A stretch of 64,000 nucleotides of DNA from assembly GCF_900184685.1 (NCBI RefSeq), contig NZ_FXXL01000005.1:372001-436000 (forward strand), read 5' to 3'. The notes below the pieces were generated by a model that did no database searches, was not told where the DNA came from, and saw nothing but the letters and a program-made list of their open reading frames with translations. Positions 1 to 9,002 of this stretch are shown here, one piece after another; position 1 is the first letter of the stretch, and each line of letters opens with the position of its first letter. The DNA comes from Butyricimonas sp. Marseille-P3923. Lineage in GTDB: Bacteria; Bacteroidota; Bacteroidia; Bacteroidales; Marinifilaceae. Position numbers and translations under genes: made by a program.

Positions 1-437
1 ATCAACTTATCAAACCCCTCCTTGATTGCCTCTTCCGTCAACGACGAAATCCACAACCGTTTCACCGGAGCCTTGCACTTCGCTTTTGTCATCACCCATC
101 GTTGTATCAACTCTCCCTCCTGTCCGGCATCACCGCAGTTTATCACCATCTCCGCCCGATTGAACAACTCCTCGATAACAGCAAACTGCCGTTTAATCCC
201 CTCGTCATCAATCAACTTGATTCGAAACGAGGACGGAATCATCGGCAGTACCGACAAATTCCAGAACTTCCACTTTTCCGTGTACTCGTGCGGTTCCTGT
301 AACGAACAAAGATGCCCGAATGTCCACGTCACGCAATAGTCATTCCCCTCGAAATAACCATTCCGACGCACTTTGGCTCCCAACACCTCCGCAATCTCTT
401 TCGCCACACTCGGCTTTTCCGCTATACAAACACGCAT
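1..437 (-). CDS. topB: DNA topoisomerase III, N-terminal part (cut by window edge)
   Basis: Type IA topoisomerase that relaxes and decatenates DNA through a covalent tyrosine intermediate. Only the first 145 codons are in the window; the rest lies beyond base 1. The protein opens MRVCIAEKPSVAKEIA, the typical TopB start of the Toprim fold. It continues with the Toprim acidic motif DAGQEGEL at about residues 103-110, the metal-binding site (usually DREREGE). The active-site tyrosine lies outside the window. The start is the ATG at 437-435, the only one that gives the complete Toprim beginning. Bacteroidetes often carry several topB copies, some on mobile elements; this fragment cannot tell a core copy from an accessory one. 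Confidence 0.85.
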   Translation of the reverse strand, partial: MRVCIAEKPSVAKEIAEVLGAKVRRNGYFEGNDYCVTWTFGHLCSLQEPHEYTEKWKFWNLSVLPMIPSSFRIKLIDDEGIKRQFAVIEELFNRAEMVINCGDAGQEGELIQRWVMTKAKCKAPVKRLWISSLTEEAIKEGFDKL

Positions 438-440
438 CGA

Positions 441-562
441 ATAATTTTAGATTTTAAATTTTAGATTTTAGATTTCACCCCACATTCCAACACTACTCCC
501 CTTGCCGCCCGAAGCAATCCCTTCATTTTCAATTTTCAACTTTCAACTTTCAATTTTCAATT
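441..562. repeat. Low-complexity AT-rich intergenic repeats
   Basis: The gap between topB and the porin gene contains two short direct-repeat clusters. At about 443-476 a TTTTAGAT-like unit recurs four times. At about 527-560 a unit of type TTTCAA recurs six times. Such simple repeats are common between Bacteroidetes genes. No promoter motif or hairpin is obvious in them. Confidence 0.6.
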
Positions 563-564
563 GT

Positions 565-1704
565 TTAGAAGCTCAACTGGATTCTCCCTTGAATCATACT
601 AAACGTCTGTTTCCCTCCCTCTTGAGCATGTTTATCCAAACTCACCAGACTATAACTCATCTTTGCCGAAACGTATTTATTAAAATAATAAATACCACCG
701 ACAGACAAGTCATTTTGCTTGCCCCCCATGATTCCGGCATCTTTATCGTTCATATTCGTGATATTATAACGACACAAAAGCTCCAAGCACTTTTCTCCCG
801 GGGCAACCGCCATACCACTCTCTTTATTATAAGCGTAACGCCCGTTCAACAAAGCATAACCGACCTGCGCGTACCAACCGTCGCCATTATAATTCTCCAC
901 TGCCGCCCGACGATTCACGTGAGCCAACAAGTATTCGCCCTGCACGTACCATTTATCAAGCACCATGACAACCTCCGCACCGAACCGCCATTCATTGATA
1001 GCATCCGTCACGTCGGCACGCAAAAACTTCTCCGGAATCAAATTGGAAGGAGCCCCGGCAGAATACACCACCTTACTCTCCTCCGCGTCCCCTAACGCGC
1101 TAAACCGGGAAGAAAACCCGATATGCATCACGTCTTCGCCATTCAGATAAGGACGATACAGTACCCGCCCCGACAAAGCATATCCCTCGTCACCTTTCTC
1201 CGTGTTATCCACATCTTTATCGCTAAATACCCCGGCAGAAATATTCAAGAGGTCGACATTGTACGTGTAACTCGCTCCCAACTTACGACGGTCGCCGAAA
1301 GCGATTCCGGTCACTGCCGCCCCGTTGAACTTCATATCCGAACTCCCGATGCGATACTCCAACGAGTAAGGTTCAAAAAAATGTCCCACCCGGAACAGAT
1401 TCTTCCCGTCACGGTATTCTATAAAAATATCTTTCATGGATACTTTGCTCTTGGCAAATCCCACTTCAATCTTCCCAGTCCAACGCTCAAGGAAACGCAC
1501 CACCGTCCCCAGCCTCAAATCATACACCTCCGCGGCATTTCCCAACGAAGTCTTATCACTAAAAAACACTCCCCCGTCAAACAACGCCCGACCAATCAAA
1601 CGTGCCTCAAAATCCCCTTTCTCAGACTTCAACGCCAACTGCGCGAAAACTCCCGTGTAACAAGCCACCAAAAGTAAAAGCAAAAACACTTTCCTCATCA
1701 TCAA
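565..1704 (-). CDS. Phosphate-selective porin O/P-type outer membrane protein
   Basis: 379-residue protein with an N-terminal signal peptide (MMMRKVFLLLLLVACYTGVFAQ) followed by alternating short beta-strand segments. The pattern fits the OprO/OprP porin family: a KSEKGDFEARLIGRALFDGG opening, a RVGHFFEPYSLE segment near residue 106 and a terminal aromatic IQLSF that is the usual outer-membrane assembly signal. It should form a 16-strand-type anion channel in the outer membrane, but substrate specificity cannot be read from sequence and phosphate is only the family label. It stands alone, with topB downstream on the same strand and the LUD-domain gene divergent. Confidence 0.75.
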   Translation of the reverse strand: MMMRKVFLLLLLVACYTGVFAQLALKSEKGDFEARLIGRALFDGGVFFSDKTSLGNAAEVYDLRLGTVVRFLERWTGKIEVGFAKSKVSMKDIFIEYRDGKNLFRVGHFFEPYSLEYRIGSSDMKFNGAAVTGIAFGDRRKLGASYTYNVDLLNISAGVFSDKDVDNTEKGDEGYALSGRVLYRPYLNGEDVMHIGFSSRFSALGDAEESKVVYSAGAPSNLIPEKFLRADVTDAINEWRFGAEVVMVLDKWYVQGEYLLAHVNRRAAVENYNGDGWYAQVGYALLNGRYAYNKESGMAVAPGEKCLELLCRYNITNMNDKDAGIMGGKQNDLSVGGIYYFNKYVSAKMSYSLVSLDKHAQEGGKQTFSMIQGRIQLSF

Positions 1705-1777
1705 GGTTTTAATTGATTAATAATTCATTTCAGAACAGAATATCTCTCGCGAAAATACAAAAAAATCAACGATTCAC

Positions 1778-1785
1778 TATCTTTG
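1778..1785 (+). promoter_or_regulatory. Candidate -7 promoter element for the LUD/thioesterase pair
   Basis: TATCTTTG matches the Bacteroidetes -7 consensus TAnnTTTG and lies 106 bases before the LUD gene start. The -33 element is not clear. Confidence 0.45.
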
Positions 1786-1890
1786 TTACTTCAAACACAA
1801 TAACGTGTCCGGCATACAAAAAGTTGCATTACATCTTGTAACATCTTGAGTAAAAAGCTCTACGGGCGAAAACAATAAAAAAACGACTCT

Positions 1891-2526
1891 ATGGAAAAAG
1901 AAATCATAACCCGCACGATAAAAGCCTTGGAAAGCAACCATTTCGAGGTTTATTACGCCGAAAACAAGGAAGAAGCAAAAGAAATTTTCTTCAAGGAGAT
2001 TTTCGAGAAAATAAAACCCGCCACCGTGTCGTGGGGAGATTCCATGACCATGAAAGCCACTGGCGTTTTGGACGAGATCGCCAATAATCCCGAATGCATC
2101 CTCATCCGCACCTTTCAAGAAGGATATAGCCGGGCACAGAAAACTTACTGGCGTCGCCAAGCCCTCCACGCCGACCTGTTCCTCACGGGCACGAACGCCC
2201 TCACGCGACAAGGACAACTTGTCAATATCGACATGGTAGGCAACCGGGTAGCGGGACTCACTTTCGGCCCCGAGCACGTCGCTCTTTTTATCGGTACCAA
2301 CAAAATTGTCGAGAACATCGAGCAAGCCATGGAACGCATCCGCACCGTGGCAGCACCATTGAATGCCATCCGTCACACGAACCTGCATACTCCTTGCCAG
2401 AAAACCAAAACCTGCATGAATTGCCAGAGTGCCGACCGGATATGCAACACGTGGACCATTACAGAGAAATCATTCCCGCGGAAACGGGTAAAAATCATTC
2501 TTATCAACGAATCGTTAGGCTTATAA
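1891..2526 (+). CDS. LUD-domain (LutC/YkgG-like) protein
   Basis: 211-residue cytoplasmic protein of the lactate-utilisation (LUD, formerly DUF162) family. Recognisable parts are the opening EKEIITRTIKALESNHFEVYYAENKEEA, the VSWGDSMTMKATGVLDEI segment (about residues 46-64), LFLTGTNALTRQGQLVNIDMVGNRVAGLTFGPEHV (about 96-131) and a late cysteine pair TCMNC that could bind a metal. LutC partners with LutA and LutB in lactate oxidation in other bacteria, but neither is beside it here. Single LUD proteins of this subtype are common in Bacteroidetes and their reaction is unsettled. Its stop is two bases before the thioesterase start, so the two are cotranscribed. Confidence 0.75.
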   Translation: MEKEIITRTIKALESNHFEVYYAENKEEAKEIFFKEIFEKIKPATVSWGDSMTMKATGVLDEIANNPECILIRTFQEGYSRAQKTYWRRQALHADLFLTGTNALTRQGQLVNIDMVGNRVAGLTFGPEHVALFIGTNKIVENIEQAMERIRTVAAPLNAIRHTNLHTPCQKTKTCMNCQSADRICNTWTITEKSFPRKRVKIILINESLGL

Positions 2527-2528
2527 TC

Positions 2529-2945
2529 ATGAGAGAATTTGAATTTGAAATAGAAATGAAAGTACGGGACTACGAGTGCGACCTGCAAGGCGTGGTAAAT
2601 AATTCCAACTACCAGCACTACATGGAGCATGCCCGTCATGAATTTTTGGAAACCACCGGAACCAGCTTTTCCGCCCTACACGACCAAGGCATCGACGTCA
2701 TGGTCGCCCGTATCGACATCTCCTACAAACACCCGCTCCGGGGCAGTGACCGTTTTGTCGTGAAAGTCGCCTACGAAAGAGAAGGAGTCAAACTGGTATT
2801 CTTTGAAGACATCTACAAGCTCCCGGAACAAACGCTGTGCGCAAGAGGGCGAATTGAAGCCATTTGCCTTCAAAACGGCAAACTCACCCGCGGAGAACTT
2901 TTCGACACGATATTTATCGACAAAGTAAAAAAGAAACAAGAATAA
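2529..2945 (+). CDS. Acyl-CoA thioesterase, hotdog fold (YbgC/FadM-like)
   Basis: 138-residue hotdog-fold thioesterase that should hydrolyse an acyl-CoA or acyl-ACP thioester in the cytoplasm. It shows the 4-hydroxybenzoyl-CoA thioesterase family signature: VRDYECDLQGVVNNSNYQHYMEHARHEFL at about residues 12-40. The D-x-x-G-V-V-N-N-x-x-Y motif contains the catalytic Asp. It then has IDISYKHPLRGSDRF for the central sheet. A longer reading upstream to 2394 is open but would overlap the LUD gene by 133 bases, so the ATG at 2529, three bases after the LUD stop codon begins its gap, is preferred. A perfect hairpin terminator follows. The natural substrate is unknown. Confidence 0.8.
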   Translation: MREFEFEIEMKVRDYECDLQGVVNNSNYQHYMEHARHEFLETTGTSFSALHDQGIDVMVARIDISYKHPLRGSDRFVVKVAYEREGVKLVFFEDIYKLPEQTLCARGRIEAICLQNGKLTRGELFDTIFIDKVKKKQE

Positions 2946-2949
2946 AAAA

Positions 2950-2981
2950 ACGAGTATCCACGTTCAAAAATGGATACTCGT
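2950..2981. terminator. Bidirectional hairpin terminator between convergent genes
   Basis: An 11-bp perfect stem (ACGAGTATCCA paired with TGGATACTCGT) with a 10-base loop. It has an A run before it and a short T run after it, so it can end both the thioesterase transcript and the convergent lipoprotein transcript. Confidence 0.85.
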
Positions 2982-2999
2982 TTCCAAAATTTCTAAAAA

Positions 3000-3938
3000 C
3001 TACTTTCTACCACGGTGACGCATAAAGAATGAACGGAAATTCAAACTCTTGGCATCAGAATTATCCTCGAACACTGAAGACCGTCCTAAAGAATCATCTT
3101 CATCATAGGTGATATAAGAATAATTATATGATCTTCCATTGACATACTCCGTTGCAATGGTCCCATCTGAATTGAAAGAGTATGTCATATTACTGTCATG
3201 CTTCCCCTCGTTTTCGTATCCATCCGAATCTTTCTCGTACCACTCCTCCGTGTATGAAACCGGGAAATAAGACGATGCCTTTCCCAGCATTCCGACATAC
3301 GCGAAAATATCCGCATCCTCCATGTCAAGAACGTCTGCTAATCCCACAGAGTATTGCCCCAGTTCATTTTTCTGGTCGCCATACTCAATCGTGCAAGTGG
3401 AACCGGCTTCCGACTTCTCACCATCCTCCGTGTCCATCTCCTCGGTCACAACCTTAACCAAGTTTCCGTTTTTCCACATGTAGGTAGCTTTATAAGTCCC
3501 CTTATAAGAAAAACTTTCCCCGTCTTCCTTACCACTCTCGCTAGAAGATTCCGAATAAGACGTTAGCTGACCATCTCCGTTATAAGAAAAAGAAATCTCT
3601 CCACTTCCTTTATAACTACCATCTTCATCCTTATAATCCCACGATGCTTTAATACTTTTGATATATCCCTTACCGGTAAACGACACTTTAGCCTCCTCGT
3701 CATCAGAGATTAAAATTCCCTTGTCATAATCAATCTCTCCCAACACATAAGAACCGCTTTTAACTTGAACACAGCGACCGTTGTCATCATACACGAAAGA
3801 GTAATTCCCGACTTTGGAAGGTAATTTCCCGGCGTATGTCATCGTCGGCCCTTGCGGAGTTTTGTCATCATCATCATCACTACAAGCTGCAAATAAGCAC
3901 ATTACCATGGCTATTATTGCCCATAACAAATTTTTCAT
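3000..3938 (-). CDS. Asp-rich lipoprotein with YD-like repeats, unknown function
   Basis: 312-residue predicted lipoprotein. The signal peptide MKNLLWAIIAMVMCLFAAC ends in a lipobox (FAAC, lipidated Cys19), followed at once by SDDDDDK, an acidic spacer typical of surface-exposed lipoproteins in Bacteroidetes. The rest contains short strands of the type YSFVYDDNGRCVQVKSG, ISFSYNGDGQLTSYSES and MTYSFNSDGTIATEYVNG. These resemble YD/RHS-like or DUF4595-like beta repeats, without a catalytic motif. It is monocistronic, ending at the shared terminator. No partner genes indicate a role. Confidence 0.7.
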   Translation of the reverse strand: MKNLLWAIIAMVMCLFAACSDDDDDKTPQGPTMTYAGKLPSKVGNYSFVYDDNGRCVQVKSGSYVLGEIDYDKGILISDDEEAKVSFTGKGYIKSIKASWDYKDEDGSYKGSGEISFSYNGDGQLTSYSESSSESGKEDGESFSYKGTYKATYMWKNGNLVKVVTEEMDTEDGEKSEAGSTCTIEYGDQKNELGQYSVGLADVLDMEDADIFAYVGMLGKASSYFPVSYTEEWYEKDSDGYENEGKHDSNMTYSFNSDGTIATEYVNGRSYNYSYITYDEDDSLGRSSVFEDNSDAKSLNFRSFFMRHRGRK

Positions 3939-4405
3939 CTTTCTTTTCGTTTAAGAATTATAAAATAATCAGTTCGCAAAATTAAGCAAGCTCACAAAAA
4001 AAATCAAGTCCTCAAATTCGTTTTTTAATATATCAATTCATATTTTTAAATTATCGGACAATTCTCATATTTCTGCCACGTTATGCTCCAAATAGTATAT
4101 TCATACCCTATTCCTAAAGTTCTACTACCTCTACACGGTCACAGGTAGCTTATCTCCCGCTTACATCACCGTTACCGATAGGTGATGCAAGTAAGATATA
4201 ACCGTCCAGTAAGTTTCATGAGATATTATTACGGTAGGATAACCTTGGGATATTCGGAAGAATCTAATATAACTGCTACCTCCACTCGACAAATATTCAA
4301 CACATTACATCGCTTCTTACACATAAAAGTTCACTCTTTTCTCAATTCCTCTGTTCCTAAAAAATTATCTTTATCTATTTTTCTTGGAAAAAATATTTCG
4401 AATCT
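3939..4405. other. Gene-free stretch with one bulged hairpin
   Basis: No convincing gene. On the minus strand, positions 3977-3984 read TAATTTTG, a -7-type promoter match 39 bases before the lipoprotein start. Positions 4160-4195 form a hairpin: CTTAC and ATCACC pair with GGTGAT and GTAAG, with a four-base bulge and a ten-base loop. Its role is unknown. A 94-codon open frame here is not protein-like. Confidence 0.4.
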
Positions 4406-4436
4406 TTTGCAGTATTCAAAAAATGCACTACATTTG
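4406..4436 (+). promoter_or_regulatory. Promoter of tRNA-Val
   Basis: TTTG at 4406-4409 and TACATTTG at 4429-4436 are separated by 19 bases, an almost ideal Bacteroidetes -33/-7 pair, 20 bases before the tRNA. Confidence 0.8.
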
Positions 4437-4456
4437 CATCCGCAATCAAGCAACAC

Positions 4457-4531
4457 GGGCGCTTAGCTCAGCTGGTTCAGAGCATCTGGTTTACACCCAG
4501 AGGGTCGGGGGTTCGAATCCCTCAGCGCCCA
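4457..4531 (+). tRNA. tRNA-Val (anticodon TAC)
   Basis: Acceptor arm GGGCGCT pairs with AGCGCCC. The D-arm has TTAGCTCAGCTGGTTCAGAGC, the anticodon stem-loop TCTGG-TTTACAC-CCAGA presents TAC, and the T-arm contains GGTTCGAATCC. The 3' CCA is not encoded. It is followed by an intrinsic terminator. Confidence 0.95.
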
Positions 4532-4568
4532 CAGCCACAAAAAGCCAAAAGGCGACGAGAAAAAGACA

Positions 4569-4602
4569 AACCTGTAAGTATCAAACACTTGCAGGTTTTT
4601 TC
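4569..4602 (+). terminator. Intrinsic terminator of tRNA-Val
   Basis: Stem AACCTGTAAGT with ACTTGCAGGTT (one G-U pair), followed by a run of T. Confidence 0.8.
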
Positions 4603-4723
4603 TTTGTACTTTTCAAGCCAAGAAATGGCTCACGTGAAAAATTAGGTGGATCAGAGCTCAATGTGTTATCTTTGCGTGTTTATCACTTAACCTATTTCAA
4701 AGCAATATTCTAGAAATATTTTG

Positions 4724-4731
4724 TACATTTG
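4724..4731 (+). promoter_or_regulatory. -7 promoter element of the AlbA/Schlafen gene
   Basis: TACATTTG matches TAnnTTTG 29 bases before the ATG at 4760. It overlaps an upstream in-frame ATG at 4721, which is therefore unlikely to be transcribed. Confidence 0.55.
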
Positions 4732-4759
4732 TAGAACAACAGCGAAACACGATGAAAAC

Positions 4760-6289
4760 ATGACAACAGAACAAGTAAAACAATTAATCGCCAAGGGAGA
4801 AGGAATAGAGGTGGAGTTCAAGGAATCCTACAACTCCCTTGCCCGGTCTGTTTACGAGACGATTTGCGCCTTCCTCAATCGCCGGGGCGGACACATACTA
4901 CTCGGGGTGAAAGATGATAAAACGATCACGGGAGTGAACGAAGCCTCTATCCCCACGCAACTCGACACGCTGGCTAAGGATATGAATAATCCCCAAATCA
5001 TCACGCCCACGTTTTATTTGGCAACAGAAGTCATTGACATTGACGACAAAAAAATCATTTATATATACGTGCCGGAAAGCTCGCAACCACATAGTTACAA
5101 GGGCAATACTTACGACCGTAACGAGGATGGGGATTTCAAACTCTCGAATCAAAAATTAATAACCGATCTCTATATCCGCAAGCAGGAATGTTACACCGAG
5201 AATAAAGTGTTCCCCTATCTGGACATGAGCGATTTCGAGGACGAACAGTTTGAACTCGCGAAAAAACTTGTCAAGACAAACAGAATCGATCACCCGTGGG
5301 GAAGCATGACGAACGAGGAAATTCTCAAGTCCGCCCGGATGAAATTGAAAGACGCCAACACCGGGAAAGAAGGATACACGTTAGCCGCCGCTTTACTTTT
5401 TGGCAAGGAAAACACGCTGGCGAGTGTACTCCCTCATTACAAAACAGATGCCCTTTGTAGGATACAAGACACGGAACTGTATGACGACAGGGATGATATA
5501 CGCTGTAATCTCATGGGCGCATATTACAGGCTACTGGCTTTTATTCACAAATACCTTCCCGAACGAGCATATCTTGAAGGAACGCAACGTATTAGTTTAC
5601 GAGATATGATTTTCAGGGAAGTTGTCGCCAACCTTCTCGTGCATCGTGAATTTTCTAACGCGTTCCCGGCAACGCTGACGATATACAAGGATACTGTTGT
5701 CACGGAAAACTGGAACCGTCCCTATATGAACGGACGAATTTACCTGGACAATCTTAAACCTCATCCCAAAAACCCGACAATAGCCAATTTCTTCAGGCAG
5801 CTAGGCTGGATGGAAGAACTCGGTTCCGGTATTCGCAGAATGTACAAGTATTGCCCCCTGTACGTGAAAAACTCGACTCCTGTCATTGAAGAGGGGGACG
5901 TGTTTAAACTTGTTATCCCGTACAACCCAATCAATGACGGTATAAACGAAAATGAGGGTGTAAATGGCGGTATAAACGAGAGGGTAAATCAAGGAGAGGG
6001 TGTAAATTATCGAAATGAAGGTGTAAATAGTGAAAGTGAAGGTGTAAATTATCGAAATGAAGGTGTAAATAGTGAAAGTGAAGGTGTAAATTATCGAAAT
6101 GAAGGTGTAAACACTAAAACTCTCATATTAGAAATAATAACAAAAAACAGCGGGATAAACGTGATTGAACTCATGGAACGACTTGAGAGAAGTAAAACAA
6201 CCGTTGAACGACATATCCGAACACTCAAATCAGAAGGCAAAATTGAATTTAGAGGCGCACCAAAAACCGGGGGATATTACAAACTATAA
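4760..6289 (+). CDS. Schlafen/AlbA_2-domain, RecG-like putative transcriptional regulator
   Basis: 509-residue protein. The N-terminal AlbA_2 (Schlafen) domain includes EGIEVEFKESYNSLARSVYETICAFLNRRGGHILLGVKDD (about residues 14-55). The middle carries the RecG-like/HATPase_c_4 signature, including MIFREVVANLLVHREF and FFRQLGWMEELGSGIRRMY. A C-terminal winged helix includes IELMERLERSKTTVERHIRTLKSEGKIEFRG, ending in GGYYKL. The family is often annotated as an ATP-dependent DNA helicase or transcriptional regulator; neither activity is shown here. Between the middle and the winged helix sits a linker of heptads of type GVNYRNE/GVNSESE. The start at 4760 is chosen because 4721 overlaps the -7 element. 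Monocistronic, just downstream of tRNA-Val, a frequent site for acquired genes. Confidence 0.8.
   Translation: MTTEQVKQLIAKGEGIEVEFKESYNSLARSVYETICAFLNRRGGHILLGVKDDKTITGVNEASIPTQLDTLAKDMNNPQIITPTFYLATEVIDIDDKKIIYIYVPESSQPHSYKGNTYDRNEDGDFKLSNQKLITDLYIRKQECYTENKVFPYLDMSDFEDEQFELAKKLVKTNRIDHPWGSMTNEEILKSARMKLKDANTGKEGYTLAAALLFGKENTLASVLPHYKTDALCRIQDTELYDDRDDIRCNLMGAYYRLLAFIHKYLPERAYLEGTQRISLRDMIFREVVANLLVHREFSNAFPATLTIYKDTVVTENWNRPYMNGRIYLDNLKPHPKNPTIANFFRQLGWMEELGSGIRRMYKYCPLYVKNSTPVIEEGDVFKLVIPYNPINDGINENEGVNGGINERVNQGEGVNYRNEGVNSESEGVNYRNEGVNSESEGVNYRNEGVNTKTLILEIITKNSGINVIELMERLERSKTTVERHIRTLKSEGKIEFRGAPKTGGYYKL
5999..6112 (+). repeat. 42-bp tandem repeat (two 21-bp half-units) inside the AlbA gene
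   Basis: Units at 5999-6040 and 6041-6082 are identical, followed by a half unit at 6083-6103 and a truncated start at 6104-6112. Each 42-bp unit encodes two heptads, GVNYRNE and GVNSESE. Degenerate heptads (INENEGVNGGINERVNQGE) precede it. The unit is a multiple of three, so copy-number change alters linker length without shifting the frame. Confidence 0.9.
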
Positions 6290-6432
6290 TAATCTAACAT
6301 TGACACGTAATATAGTTTGTACCACCCGAAAAGGTGGTACAAAGAACCTAATAACTTGATTGCGTTGCAAATAAAAGAACAAATGGAGCAACAAACACGC
6401 TATGGAAAAACATTCAACATTCTATTTTACCT

Positions 6433-6464
6433 CAAAAAAAAGAACTACCATGTTGGCAGTTCTT
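6433..6464 (-). terminator. Terminator of the CoA-disulfide reductase operon
   Basis: On the minus strand AAGAACTGCCA pairs with TGGTAGTTCTT (one mismatch) around a three-base loop, followed by eight T. It lies 78 bases past the stop codon. Confidence 0.75.
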
Positions 6465-6541
6465 AGTATCTAATATTAAGCATCTCTATTCTTTCGATGG
6501 AAAATAATACTTAAAAAAGGGGAATCTTGACCATAAAAATT

Positions 6542-8992
6542 CTATATAAATAGGTTGACATTTGCTTTATCTGCCCGCTCCATATAGGTTGCGACACCAC
6601 CAATAGTGACGTCATCCAATAACTCTTCTTTTTTTACACCCATTACATCCATCGACATCTGGCAAGCTATGAACTCGACTCCCTGTTCCAAGGCTTGCTC
6701 CCTCAGCGATTCGAGAGATTCAATCCCTTTTTGTTTCATAATGTAGCGCATCATGCGACCGCCCATACCAAACATATTCATCTTCGATAGTTTCAATTTA
6801 CGAGAATTTGAGGGAAGCATCATACCGAACATTTTACCGAGGATATCCTTCTTAACTTTCGGTTTATCCGTTTTCTTGATCACGTTAAGTCCCCAGAAAG
6901 TAAAAAATATTGTCACTTTTTCACCCGTGGCAGCAGCCCCGTTGGCAAGCACGAAGGTAGCTAACGCTTTATCGAGGTCATCGCTGAACATAATCAAGGT
7001 TTTACCTTTACTGTCACGGGAAGTTACCGTTTCACAAGATTTGGCATTTCCTTTCTCTATAACAACAGTGAATCTCCCCCGCTCTTCAGACATGGAAATC
7101 AACGAATTACCGGTTGAATTACTCCAAGATTGGGCATCACGCGCAAATCCCGCATCGGTAGAAACAATCTCAACCCGTTCTCCCTCGTCAACCTTATCCA
7201 TCGCTTGTTTCAGTCGCAACACGGGACCGGGACATTGCAACCCACAGGCATCTATCCTTACGGTCTTAATTTCAGCTCTCGTATCCTGTTGCTCTATGTT
7301 TTCATTCTTTCGGTCGGGCAGTATAACCGGTTCGCCCCGTTCAACCGGAGCAACCGCAGTGGCATAGGTTTTATATCCGCCCAACAAGTTGCGCACGTTT
7401 GAATATCCTCGTGCCAGAAGTATTTTTGTGCCAAGGTAACCTCGCAAACCGATAGCGCAATACAGTAGAATCGGTTTATTGACAGGAATTTCGGAACTTC
7501 GGCGACGAAGCTCACCCAAAGGAATGTTGACAGCACCCGGAATATACCCCATCGAGAATTCGTCTTTAGTACGGAGGTCGATAATCATTACCTCATCTCG
7601 GTTCACATGTTGAAGCTGTCGCCACGTCATACCGGGCATCGCCCCGCTAAGAATGTTACTTGCCACATAGCCCGCTATGGCGAGAGGATCTTTTGCCGAT
7701 GAAAAGGGCGGAGCGTACGTGTGCTCTATCTTGATAAGATCGTATATGGTTCCGCCTTTTTTGATAGTTAGGGCTATCTGGTCGATACGTTTATCCACAC
7801 CATCGTAACCGACACACTGTCCCCCGTATAGCTTACCACTTTGAGGATCAAACGTAAGCTTTATACTTAAAGGCAGGGCATCGGGATAGTAACCCGCATG
7901 CGAACCCGAATGTGTCCATGATTCGCGATAGGGGATATCAAACTGTTTCAATCGTTTAGCGGCCAAGCCCGTTGAGGCAACCGTTAAATCAAAAACTTTG
8001 GCAATGCTCGTGCCGATAGCACCTTCGTACTTTGTTTGATTATCGAAAACCATATTGTCGGCAACAATCCTCCCTTGACGATTAGCTGGATTTGCCAGAT
8101 AGTTCAACCAAGGTTTCCCTGTCAACGGGTGCGGATACTCGATAGCATCACCCACGGCATAAATATCTTTGACGGAAGTTTCAAGATATTCGCTAACCCA
8201 TATACCGCCCGTCTCACCAATCTTTAACCCGGCTTCTTTCGCCAGTACCGTAGCAGGTCTTACGCCAATTGAAAGTATGACGATATCGGCATACAGCGTT
8301 TCACCACTCCTAAAATGTATCATAATTTGGTCGCCTTTCCGCGAAAAACGCTCGACACTTTGTTCCAAATAAAGCTCGACTCCTTTTTGCAAAAGATGTT
8401 GATGTACTTGAGCCGCCATAGAAAAGTCAATAGGAGCCATCACCTGATCATTCATCTCCACAATGGAAACCCGCGCACCGGCATGGTGCAGGTTTTCCGC
8501 CATTTCCAAACCGATGAATCCTGCCCCGACAACAACAGCCTGCTTTACCTCTTTTGTCGATATATAATCCTTAATCCGGTCGGTATCGTTTACATCCCGG
8601 AGCGTGAAAATACCATCAAGGTCAATCCCCTCAAGCGGCGGACGGACAGGATTCGCTCCCGGTGACAGCAACAACTTATCGTAACTCTCGTCATATTCAC
8701 TTCCGTCTTTTTTGCGAATCGTCACATTCTTCTTTTGCGGATTAATCCTGATAACCTCGTTTTCGACACGTACATCCACATTAAATCTTTCTCCAAATGA
8801 TTGAGGTGTTTGCAAAAACAAACTCTCTCGTTCGGCAATCACTCCGCCTATATAGTATGGTAAACCACAATTGGCATACGAGATATATCTTCCTTTTTCG
8901 AGCAGTATGATCTCGGCAAATTCATCTGCCCGACGTATTCTGGCCGCGGCAGTAGCTCCACCGGCCACGCCACCTATAATTACATGTTTCAT
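6542..8992 (-). CDS. CoA-disulfide reductase fused to rhodanese, TusA and DsrE domains
   Basis: 816-residue cytoplasmic FAD enzyme. Residues 1-450 form a CoA-disulfide/persulfide reductase: FAD site HVIIGGVAGGATAAARIRR, redox-active cysteine in SYANCGLPYY (Cys43), and NAD motif VVVGAGFIGLEMAENL. About 460-560 is a rhodanese domain with active-site cysteine in LLYCAIGLRG. About 575-650 is TusA-like with the CPGP motif (DACGLQCPGPVLRLKQ). About 665-816 is DsrE/DsrF-like (TLIMFSDDLDKALATFVLANG; cysteine in EFIACQMSMD). The set suggests reduction of per- or polysulfides and transfer of the sulfane sulfur along Cys relays. This architecture is known in Bacteroidetes and clostridia. The MarR gene lies 10 bases upstream and probably controls it. 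Confidence 0.9.
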   Translation of the reverse strand: MKHVIIGGVAGGATAAARIRRADEFAEIILLEKGRYISYANCGLPYYIGGVIAERESLFLQTPQSFGERFNVDVRVENEVIRINPQKKNVTIRKKDGSEYDESYDKLLLSPGANPVRPPLEGIDLDGIFTLRDVNDTDRIKDYISTKEVKQAVVVGAGFIGLEMAENLHHAGARVSIVEMNDQVMAPIDFSMAAQVHQHLLQKGVELYLEQSVERFSRKGDQIMIHFRSGETLYADIVILSIGVRPATVLAKEAGLKIGETGGIWVSEYLETSVKDIYAVGDAIEYPHPLTGKPWLNYLANPANRQGRIVADNMVFDNQTKYEGAIGTSIAKVFDLTVASTGLAAKRLKQFDIPYRESWTHSGSHAGYYPDALPLSIKLTFDPQSGKLYGGQCVGYDGVDKRIDQIALTIKKGGTIYDLIKIEHTYAPPFSSAKDPLAIAGYVASNILSGAMPGMTWRQLQHVNRDEVMIIDLRTKDEFSMGYIPGAVNIPLGELRRRSSEIPVNKPILLYCAIGLRGYLGTKILLARGYSNVRNLLGGYKTYATAVAPVERGEPVILPDRKNENIEQQDTRAEIKTVRIDACGLQCPGPVLRLKQAMDKVDEGERVEIVSTDAGFARDAQSWSNSTGNSLISMSEERGRFTVVIEKGNAKSCETVTSRDSKGKTLIMFSDDLDKALATFVLANGAAATGEKVTIFFTFWGLNVIKKTDKPKVKKDILGKMFGMMLPSNSRKLKLSKMNMFGMGGRMMRYIMKQKGIESLESLREQALEQGVEFIACQMSMDVMGVKKEELLDDVTIGGVATYMERADKANVNLFI

Positions 8993-9002
8993 TCTTATTA
9001 AT

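Noticed and set aside
4182-4713. Two open frames across tRNA-Val and its flanks
   Set aside because: They overlap the tRNA and its terminator; the translation is not protein-like.
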